From contig CALBTC010000027.1 of NCBI GenBank assembly GCA_937967805.1, forward strand, positions 1 through 9,985: a DNA stretch of 9,985 bases, in the 5' to 3' direction. The notes beneath the pieces are model-generated. The model had not been told where the DNA came from and did no database searches. It was given only the letters and a program-made list of their open reading frames with translations. Both the position numbers and the translations under genes were made by a program. How positions within the stretch are numbered: the stretch's first letter is position 1; each line of letters begins with the position of its first letter. The DNA comes from an uncultured Anaerolineaceae bacterium. GTDB taxonomy: Bacteria; Chloroflexota; Anaerolineae; Promineifilales; Promineifilaceae. This document shows, piece after piece, positions 1-6,093 of this stretch.

Positions 1-828
1 CTACCGGATGAACAAGCTGGTGAAAGATGGCTTCAAGAAGATGATTTACAACGAATAACCGACCAGATGAAGTATGAAAGGGCAGTACAAAGATCTGGAA
101 TCATCAACAAGTTCAGTAAATTTGGTTATCAACTGCGAGCAGAGATCAATTTAAAAAGACATTATGGCGTTCCTACAGAAGGAAAAGCCATTATACAAGT
201 TTCCGACAATTTTCAAGCAATGATCAATCTGCAGGAGGTTCGTTTCGTCCAAGAAGGATTAATTCCTCTGGCTGTTTATTTGCGATTTTCATTTGGAACT
301 CCAGCAGCAGTTGGGATTGTGCGCATCACACCTAAAATGGGTGTAGAGGGATTTCATGAATTTTCTGATTCAGAATTCTTCGAAGCACTTATTGAAGCCA
401 TTAGCCTGGCATATTACCGTGATTTGGTTGTTCCCGGCCAGGTAAGGCATTCTCGCCACAGTCGCCAGCCTCCACGGGCTACGTCTGGACCACGCCCCAA
501 ACAGCCTCGCACAATACCGCGTGACAAATATATCAAGCCAATACAACATATTGCAGATTGGCACAACCAGCAGGAAAGAGCTCAGCATCAAGTCGTTGGG
601 CATATTCGCTGGATTGACAGAAACTTTGTGGCGGATAGTGAAAGGCAGCACCTTGCCAAAAAGGCATTAGGCAAGCGACTTCCCGACGGATATACATGGG
701 TTAAGACGCATGAAAGAGGTATTGGCAACCATGATGACGTTGCTGTAAGCCTGCATGATTTGGCAGAACGCACCTATTTCTACCCGCCTAAAAGAGCCAC
801 AAAAGAGCTCGAAGACTTGCTCACTTAA
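1..828 (+). CDS. Hypothetical protein, 3' part of a gene cut by the left edge
   Basis: The frame ending in TAA at 826-828 is open back to base 1, giving about 275 residues. The first internal ATG is at 67, but the bases before it (taaccgaccag) hold no Shine-Dalgarno, so I favour a gene that starts outside the window. I do not recognise the family. Counting from ATG 67, residues 1-125 look like an alpha/beta domain with alternating hydrophobics. About residues 126-160 form a basic, proline-rich, probably disordered linker (SRHSRQPPR, GPRPKQPR). The C-terminal part has VVGHIRWIDRNF followed by LPDGYTWVKTHERG, which suggests a small separate domain. No signal peptide or membrane segment is visible. 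The stop lies 17 bases before the methyltransferase start, so the two genes are probably one operon and the product may be a partner of that enzyme; this is inference. A competing reading is that the gene starts at 67 and another frame ends at TAA 56-58. Confidence 0.72.
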   Translation, partial: LPDEQAGERWLQEDDLQRITDQMKYERAVQRSGIINKFSKFGYQLRAEINLKRHYGVPTEGKAIIQVSDNFQAMINLQEVRFVQEGLIPLAVYLRFSFGTPAAVGIVRITPKMGVEGFHEFSDSEFFEALIEAISLAYYRDLVVPGQVRHSRHSRQPPRATSGPRPKQPRTIPRDKYIKPIQHIADWHNQQERAQHQVVGHIRWIDRNFVADSERQHLAKKALGKRLPDGYTWVKTHERGIGNHDDVAVSLHDLAERTYFYPPKRATKELEDLLT

Positions 829-833
829 CAGGA
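829..833 (+). promoter_or_regulatory. Weak ribosome-binding site of the methyltransferase gene
   Basis: The bases cagga lie 12 bases before ATG 846, which is longer than ideal. No better start with a closer purine-rich site is seen, and the N-terminal residues (MSIARHHAEWLSLMEI) read as genuine protein. Weak initiation could mean translational coupling to the upstream gene, which stops at 828. Confidence 0.4.
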
Positions 834-845
834 ACTAACTTTATC

Positions 846-3800
846 ATGTCTATCGCCCGACACCACGCCGAATGGCTCTCACTCATGGAAATTTCCGGCC
901 CGTTTCTCAGTATGCCGGTGCTGCTGGATGCCTTTCCCCAGGGGCTGGATGCCGATGACCCGGATCATGTCCAGCAGCTGCGTGCGGCTTACGAAGAATG
1001 GGCCGACAACCAGGGTGGGCTGACCCCAGAAGTCAAGTTGCACACTGAATGGATTAAATTTGTGTTGCGGCAGACGCTGGAACTGCCGGACGCCGTGCTG
1101 GTCGAGGGGCAAGGCATTCCCGATAGCATCAGCGCCAAGTTGGCCGAACATGGCGAAACGATTCGCCCGGATTGGATAGTGATTGATCCCGACACAAACA
1201 AACCGCAGCTGCTCATCCAAACCTACCCGATGGCCCAGGATTTGAACAAGGCGGTGTCGGATCATCACTGGAAAGCGGCTCCGGCCACGCGCATGATGGA
1301 GCTGCTGCACAGCACTGAAATTCGCCTGGGGCTGGTGACCAACGGTGATCAGTGGCTGCTGGTGCAGGCCAAACGAGGCGAAACCACGGGGTATATCAGC
1401 TGGTATGCCGGGCTGTGGTTGGAAGAACGACTTACCCTGCGCGCCTTCCGCAGCATGCTGGGCGTGAGCCGCTTTTTTGGCGTACCGGAGGAACAAACGC
1501 TGCCGGCGCTGCTGGATGCCAGCGCCAAGGACCAGCACGAAGTCACCGACCAGCTGGGTTACCAGGTGCGCCGGGCGGTGGAGATTTTGGTGCAGGCGAT
1601 TGACCGGGCCGACCAGGACCGGGGACGCACGCTGCTGATTGGCGTAACCGAGGAGCGACTGTACGAAGCAGCCCTGACGGTGATGATGCGGCTGGTCTTT
1701 TTGCTCTCGGCCGAGGAGCGGGGCCTGCTGCTGCTGGGCGATCCCATCTACGACCAATATTACGCCATCAGCACGCTGGGTGCGCAGCTGCGCACCCAGG
1801 CCGACCAGCACGGTGAAGAGGTGCTGGAGCGCGGCTTTGACGCCTGGAGCCGCCTACTGGCCACCTTCCGCGTTGTCTACGGCGGGGTGCATCATGAGAA
1901 CTTGAATTTGCCCGCTTACGGCGGCTCCCTGTTTGACCCAGATCGTTTCCCGTTTTTAGAGGGACGGCGGGCCGGTAATCGGTTATCCGTAAACGGTAAT
2001 CCGACTGACGAGGAAACCGATTCACTGAATACTGACCCACTGATAACTGATCCCCTACCGATTAACAACCGTACGACGCTGCACCTGCTGGAGGCGCTGC
2101 AAATTTTGCAGGTGAAGGTGCCCGGTGGGGGTGGGGCGGAAGCGCGTCGTCTGAGCTTCCGGGCGCTGGATATTGAGCAGATTGGTCATGTGTATGAAGG
2201 GCTGCTGGACCATGAAGCGGTGCGTGCTAACGAACCGGTGCTGGGGCTGGCCGGAACGAAGGATAAGGAACCGGAAGTGCCGCTGATCCGGTTAGAGCAG
2301 TTTGTGAGCGATGATCTGCTGGCGAAGAAAGGTAATCCATGGGCTGAGATGGCTGAGACAAAAATGGATAAGCTGCTGGACTTTTTGCAGGAGGAAACCG
2401 GCCGTTCCCGCTCAGCCTTGCGCAATGGATTGACAACCAACGACCGATCACCGAATAGCGATAACCGCTTACGGATCGCCTGCGGCAACGACGCTGCCCT
2501 GTACCGACGCGTGCTGCCCTGGGCCGGATTAGTGCGGGAAGATGATTACGGCTACTCGGTGGTAATTCCAGCGGACAGCGTTTACGTAACGGCCGGAGCC
2601 ACCCGCCGGGCGACCGGCACTCATTACACGCCGCGCAGCCTGACGGAGCCGATTGTGCAGCACACGCTGGAGCCGCTGGTGTATATTGGCCCGGCTGAGG
2701 GCTGGCCGCGGGAAAAATGGCAGCTGCGCTCCCCGGCGGAACTCCTGGCGCTGCGCGTGTGTGATATGGCGATGGGCAGTGGTGCCTTCCTGGTGCAGGC
2801 TGACCGCTACCTGGCTGAGCGGTTGGTAGAGGCCTGGGATGAGCTGTTAAAGCAGAGGCGCGGCGGCGCAGAGGGCAATCTCCAGATTACGCCTGAGGGA
2901 AAACCGGCCAGCGGCGACCCCAACGAGACGATACTGCCTGATAATGATGAAGAGCGCATGGTGCTGGCGCGGCGGCTGGTGGCCGACCGCTGCCTGTACG
3001 GCGTGGACAAGAACCACCTCGCCGTGGAGATGGCCAAGCTGTCGCTGTGGCTGGTGACGCTAGATAAAAACCGCCCCTTTACCTTTTTGGACCATGCGCT
3101 GAAGCATGGCGATTCCCTGATTGGGGCGGATGAGGAGATGTTTTTGCGCTGGGCGCACGGGCTGCGAGAGGCAGCGATGCCCCTGTTTGAGCAGGAAAAC
3201 CGCAGGCTGGTAGAGGAAGCCAAAGAAAAGCGACAGGCGCTGCAAAACTTTGAGGTGCGCGACGTGCGCGACGACGAGGAAAAGGCCAGGCTGCTGGCGG
3301 AGGCAGAAGCGGCCACAGCCAAAATTAAGCTGGGCTGTGACCTGCTGGTGGGGGCACGGCTGCTGGACGACCTGAACCAGAGCGAGCAGGACGCACTGCT
3401 GGCCAACGGCCTGCTGGATTACGTGGCCGGACGCGACTGGCAAGACCCGGTGGCTGGGCGAGCAGTGAAAGCGGCGCAAGCGCTGCCTGCCTTTCATTGG
3501 CATTTTGAGTTTCCAGAGGTGTTTGCCGCGGGTGGGTTTAGCGCTTTTATGGGGAATCCACCGTTTATCGGAGGCCAGCGTATTCGAGCTGCGATGGGTG
3601 GTGATTATTTGCAGTATTTGAAGGGCCGGTGGAATCATGCCAAAGGCTCTTCTGATTACAGTGCCTACTTTTTCTTGAATGCCTTTGGCAATTTGCGAGT
3701 GAAAGGCAATTTAGGGTTGATTGCTACAAATACAATTGCTCAAGGTGCAACTCTGGAGCTGGGGCTTGACCACATATATACGCAAGGCGGTAACGTTTAT

Positions 3801-5072
3801 CATGCTCATAATGACTACCCTTGGCCAGGACAGGCAGCTGTTGTGGTAAACATAGTTCATATCCACAAAGGCCAGTACCAGGGGCATAAGATTCTGGACG
3901 ATGCAATGGTAAGCAACATCACGCCAATGCTGGACAACATGCCTGTATATGGCAAACCTCATCAATTACAGGAAAATGCAGGCAAAAGTTTTCAAGGCTC
4001 CAATATTTTAGGTCTCGGCTTTACCATGTCACCAGAAAAAGCCCAAGAGCATATTGCGCGTAATCCTAAAAATAAAGATGTGCTTTTCCCGTTTATAAAT
4101 GGGCAAGATTTAAACAGTAGCCCGACGCAAGAGCCAAGCCGTTGGGTTATTAACTTCTTTGATTGGCCGTTGGATCGCTCAGCCAGTGGGGATTGGTTTA
4201 ACAGCGATGAAAAACAGCGCAAACGCTGGTTGCAAAACGGCCGGGTGCCAAGAGACTATCCTGACCCAGTGGCAGCAGATTATCCAGAAATGTTAGCCAT
4301 TGTCAGAGAAAAAGTTTATCCGCAAAGAATTGCTCAAAGACGTGAAATTCGCAAAAGGTTCTGGTGGCGATATGGTGAAACAGCACCTGCTCTATACAAA
4401 ACTATTGAACCTTTCCGCCAAGTATTGATAATTGCACAAACAAGTAAAACATTAGCCTTCACTTTTTACTACAAAGGCATCGTTTATTCACACGCAACAA
4501 TTGTGCTAGCCCTTGAAAAAATCAATGATTTTGCACTGCTTCAATCAAATTTACATGTTGTGTGGATACTTCAGTATGCATCATCTTTGAAGGGCGATGC
4601 ACGCTATATCCCGCAAAACTGCTTCGAAACATTTCCTTTTCCAAAACAGATGGCAGTGCTGGAATCAATCGGTAAAACGTATTATACAAACCGCCAAGAG
4701 CTTATGATTGCTCGGCAAGAGGGACTCACCGCTACCTACAACCGCTTCCACGACCCGGAAGAAACAGCGCAAGACATTGTCCGCCTGCGTCAGCTACATA
4801 TGAAAATGGACAACGCCGTCACCGCCGCCTACGGCTGGCAAGACCTGGACCTGGGCCACGGCTTCCACGAAACCCCACAGGGCATCCGCTACACCATCAG
4901 TGAACCCGCACGCCGTGAGGTGCTCACCCGCCTCCTCCAGCTCAACCACCATCGCTACGAAGAAGAAGTCAAGCTCGGCCTCCACGACAAAAAAGGCAAA
5001 AAGAAAAAGGCAAAAAGCAGAAAAAAGAAAGCCCCCAAGAAAAATGATGGACAATTGTCGCTTTTTGATTAA
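846..5072 (+). CDS. Eco57I/type IIG-like fused DNA adenine-N6 methyltransferase
   Basis: A 1408-residue cytosolic protein that should transfer a methyl group from S-adenosylmethionine to adenine at a specific DNA site. The N-terminal region resembles the nuclease half of type IIG enzymes: RPDWIVID from residue 107, TNGDQW near 165, and FLLSAEERGLLLLG at 285-300. However, Q125-T-Y127 stands where the catalytic E-x-K would be expected, so cleavage is doubtful. Then follow IGHVYEGLLDHE, the segment TGTHYTPRSLTEPIV, methyltransferase motif I (DMAMGSGAF from D640), YGVDKNHLAVEMAKLSLW, and catalytic motif IV NPPF at 904-907. Residues about 910-1370 should hold target recognition. The end is a lysine-rich tail and QLSLFD. 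The length suits this class (about 900-1600). Related enzymes occur alone or in DISARM and BREX systems, whose other genes are not seen here. Two repeat insertions and an AT-rich central part make the gene mosaic. It probably forms an operon with the gene ending at 828. Confidence 0.93.
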   Translation: MSIARHHAEWLSLMEISGPFLSMPVLLDAFPQGLDADDPDHVQQLRAAYEEWADNQGGLTPEVKLHTEWIKFVLRQTLELPDAVLVEGQGIPDSISAKLAEHGETIRPDWIVIDPDTNKPQLLIQTYPMAQDLNKAVSDHHWKAAPATRMMELLHSTEIRLGLVTNGDQWLLVQAKRGETTGYISWYAGLWLEERLTLRAFRSMLGVSRFFGVPEEQTLPALLDASAKDQHEVTDQLGYQVRRAVEILVQAIDRADQDRGRTLLIGVTEERLYEAALTVMMRLVFLLSAEERGLLLLGDPIYDQYYAISTLGAQLRTQADQHGEEVLERGFDAWSRLLATFRVVYGGVHHENLNLPAYGGSLFDPDRFPFLEGRRAGNRLSVNGNPTDEETDSLNTDPLITDPLPINNRTTLHLLEALQILQVKVPGGGGAEARRLSFRALDIEQIGHVYEGLLDHEAVRANEPVLGLAGTKDKEPEVPLIRLEQFVSDDLLAKKGNPWAEMAETKMDKLLDFLQEETGRSRSALRNGLTTNDRSPNSDNRLRIACGNDAALYRRVLPWAGLVREDDYGYSVVIPADSVYVTAGATRRATGTHYTPRSLTEPIVQHTLEPLVYIGPAEGWPREKWQLRSPAELLALRVCDMAMGSGAFLVQADRYLAERLVEAWDELLKQRRGGAEGNLQITPEGKPASGDPNETILPDNDEERMVLARRLVADRCLYGVDKNHLAVEMAKLSLWLVTLDKNRPFTFLDHALKHGDSLIGADEEMFLRWAHGLREAAMPLFEQENRRLVEEAKEKRQALQNFEVRDVRDDEEKARLLAEAEAATAKIKLGCDLLVGARLLDDLNQSEQDALLANGLLDYVAGRDWQDPVAGRAVKAAQALPAFHWHFEFPEVFAAGGFSAFMGNPPFIGGQRIRAAMGGDYLQYLKGRWNHAKGSSDYSAYFFLNAFGNLRVKGNLGLIATNTIAQGATLELGLDHIYTQGGNVYHAHNDYPWPGQAAVVVNIVHIHKGQYQGHKILDDAMVSNITPMLDNMPVYGKPHQLQENAGKSFQGSNILGLGFTMSPEKAQEHIARNPKNKDVLFPFINGQDLNSSPTQEPSRWVINFFDWPLDRSASGDWFNSDEKQRKRWLQNGRVPRDYPDPVAADYPEMLAIVREKVYPQRIAQRREIRKRFWWRYGETAPALYKTIEPFRQVLIIAQTSKTLAFTFYYKGIVYSHATIVLALEKINDFALLQSNLHVVWILQYASSLKGDARYIPQNCFETFPFPKQMAVLESIGKTYYTNRQELMIARQEGLTATYNRFHDPEETAQDIVRLRQLHMKMDNAVTAAYGWQDLDLGHGFHETPQGIRYTISEPARREVLTRLLQLNHHRYEEEVKLGLHDKKGKKKKAKSRKKKAPKKNDGQLSLFD
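1972..2070 (+). repeat. Degenerate short-unit repeat inserted in frame in the methyltransferase gene (copy 1)
   Basis: The stretch is built of imperfect units such as ggtaatc, ggttatcc, ggtaatcc and gataactgatcc. It encodes a low-complexity loop at about residues 376-408 (with TDPLITDPLPINN) between two well-formed regions of the enzyme. Read on the - strand it gives SDYRLRITDYR. The core gtaatcggttatc at 1975-1987 matches the - strand of the second copy (2460-2472) at 12 of 13 bases. The frame stays open, so it is tolerated as a linker. Confidence 0.6.
2428..2478 (-). repeat. Degenerate short-unit repeat inserted in frame in the methyltransferase gene (copy 2, inverted)
   Basis: A shorter relative of the repeat at 1972-2070 in the opposite orientation. 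On the - strand atccgtaagcgg (2476-2465) matches atccgtaaacgg (1985-1996) at 11 of 12 bases. On the + strand it encodes NSDNRLRI, echoing the SDYRLRI read from the - strand of copy 1. It adds about 17 probably unstructured residues (about 528-544) to the methyltransferase. Confidence 0.55.
5052..5066 (+). other. Codons for a C-terminal sliding-clamp-binding motif (QLSLF)
   Basis: Residues 1403-1407 of the methyltransferase are QLSLF, one residue from the C-terminus, behind a flexible lysine-rich tail (about 1380-1400). This matches the known bacterial beta-clamp-binding consensus QL(S/D)LF exactly. The exposed terminal position is typical of clamp-binding proteins. Whether it binds is inference. 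Confidence 0.5.
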
Positions 5073-5076
5073 CTGG

Positions 5077-5089
5077 TTCCAAATTGGAA
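5077..5089. promoter_or_regulatory. Perfect short palindrome between the methyltransferase and 116-residue protein genes
   Basis: TTCCAA-A-TTGGAA has 6-base arms around a single central A. It sits in the 24-base gap after the methyltransferase stop and overlaps the ribosome-binding site of the next gene (ggaagag, 5086-5092). It could be an operator or a chance palindrome. A one-base loop is too tight for an RNA hairpin with all pairs formed. Confidence 0.25.
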
Positions 5090-5096
5090 GAGAAAA

Positions 5097-5447
5097 ATGA
5101 GAAAATCAAACGAGGAAAGAAACTTAATGACGAAGCAAAGGCTGAAAGAAACGGCTGAAGCTTTAGAACTGTCGATCAATCAACGTACTTTAAGAAATGA
5201 CATTACACCTGTATTTATAAATGAGATTCAAAACCTCGTAATGGATTTGCTCGATTCACTAGAGAGCAAGGATGATTTTTCAAACGAAGCTAACAATGAA
5301 ATGCTAATTGATCGGTTAATTGAAACGGCAGCCATATGTGATGCAATATTAAGTGCTGCCCAGGAAATTGATCGCATATTTTACTTTTCAGCAATTCGAT
5401 CTCACCTACGTCCCCAGCTACAAAACATTACTTTACTACTGGACTGA
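5097..5447 (+). CDS. Small helical protein, paralogue of the protein at 8187-8555
   Basis: A 116-residue acidic, soluble-looking protein that I predict to be almost all helix; no known family recognised. It aligns by eye with the 122-residue product at 8187-8555: D35...VFIN(39-42) against D39...VFVN(43-46), then without gaps AICD (79-82 against 80-83), R93/R94, Y96/Y97, I100/I101 and RPxL (105-108 against 106-109), or 11 identities in 30 positions from AICD onward. The ATG at 5097 has ggaagag at 5086-5092; a second ATG at 5127 has gagga but is 10 bases away. I chose 5097 because both paralogues then begin M-x-K-S. The gene starts 24 bases after the methyltransferase stop but has lower GC (24 of 60 bases at 5101-5160), so it probably belongs to the downstream cassette. 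It could be a regulatory or sensor partner of the protease at 6094, or an antitoxin-like protein. Confidence 0.8.
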   Translation: MRKSNEERNLMTKQRLKETAEALELSINQRTLRNDITPVFINEIQNLVMDLLDSLESKDDFSNEANNEMLIDRLIETAAICDAILSAAQEIDRIFYFSAIRSHLRPQLQNITLLLD

Positions 5448-5452
5448 CATCG

Positions 5453-5465
5453 AAAAAAAAAAAAA
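5453..5465 (+). repeat. Run of 13 adenines upstream of the 191-residue protein gene
   Basis: An uninterrupted A13 tract lies in the 59-base gap between the stop at 5447 and the GTG at 5507. Tracts of this length are prone to replication slippage and to transcription slippage, and they bend DNA. It is outside both frames, so length changes would alter the leader, not a protein. Confidence 0.8.
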
Positions 5466-5506
5466 GTATTTATCAATCTTCAGATTTATAAAACAGAGGG
5501 AAATTT

Positions 5507-6082
5507 GTGAGCATTTCAAAACATTCAATTGTCAGAGCCTATTTGCAAGATTTAGGAAAGAAAAACAATATACCGAGCCAAGATGTTGAACATCTCATTG
5601 ATCAATATTTTGAGGAACTCAAGGTTTATCATCGCGGCGAGTCAAAGCAGTTAGCAACCATTACTCGTGGTGAAAACAACGAGATTATTATTGCAAGGAG
5701 TAGAAAACCAGCAAATGTGAGGTTCCATCTTGGCAAGCTGCTATATTTTATTGTCAAAACGGGTGCAGCAGTTGTTGCGTTTCATGTTCATCCGCTAACA
5801 ATTCTATTTTTCATCTTTGATTTATTGAAGGATGCCCTCGAAGTTACGACAATAGAGCTAAAAGAAGAAGAGGGCCAACTTCTCTTGGCTATCTATGAAT
5901 TGCAGTTAAGACGTCCCAATAGAGTTATCACAACAGATTTTCTTGAAGCCCAGCTACAAGATAGTCATTTGAAAGCCAGACTGGCAAAGCGTCTTAGCAA
6001 ATTGCATGACTATGGGTGTATTACCCTAAACATGGATTCAATAACAGTGACAGAAACGATTGTGATTCGTAACGAAGATTAG
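5507..6082 (+). CDS. Putative membrane-associated protein with C-terminal winged helix
   Basis: A 191-residue protein started at GTG 5507, with agaggg at 5495-5500 six bases upstream; no in-frame ATG fits as well. I do not recognise the family. Residues 1-75 are soluble and helical, then beta-like. About residues 78-107 are strongly hydrophobic (LLYFIVKTGAAVVAF, HPLTILFFIFDLL), with K and H interruptions; this could be one or two membrane segments or a buried hairpin. From about 119 on, a winged-helix-like domain follows: helix EGQLLLAIYELQ, turn-helix ITTDFLEAQL, recognition-type helix LKARLAKRLSKLHDYG, and a strand wing ITLNMDSITVTETIVI. No signal peptide is seen. The gene stops 11 bases before the EAD1 protease gene, so the two are almost certainly co-transcribed. 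It may be a membrane effector controlled or cut by the protease, or a regulator; both are inference. Confidence 0.82.
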   Translation: MSISKHSIVRAYLQDLGKKNNIPSQDVEHLIDQYFEELKVYHRGESKQLATITRGENNEIIIARSRKPANVRFHLGKLLYFIVKTGAAVVAFHVHPLTILFFIFDLLKDALEVTTIELKEEEGQLLLAIYELQLRRPNRVITTDFLEAQLQDSHLKARLAKRLSKLHDYGCITLNMDSITVTETIVIRNED

Positions 6083-6093
6083 GATGATTTGCT

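Noticed and set aside
879..1811. Long open frame of 310 codons on the - strand
   Set aside because: It lies opposite the methyltransferase in GC-rich text, has a Q-rich low-quality composition and no motif, and is explained by the + strand gene.
1972..2070. Tandem units as a CRISPR array
   Set aside because: Units are 7-10 bases, degenerate, without spacers, and inside an open reading frame.
2807..3638. Two - strand open frames of about 190-200 codons
   Set aside because: They are serine/arginine- or glutamine-rich antisense shadows of the methyltransferase core.
846..5072. Calling the methyltransferase a DISARM DrmMI or BREX PglX
   Set aside because: The class is compatible, but no DrmA/B/C, DrmD, PglZ or BrxC/BrxL gene is present in the window, so a system name is not supported.
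5353..5589. A 78-codon + frame across the A13 tract
   Set aside because: It overlaps the ends of two better-supported genes, has no ribosome-binding site, and its K-rich start is just the A-run translated.
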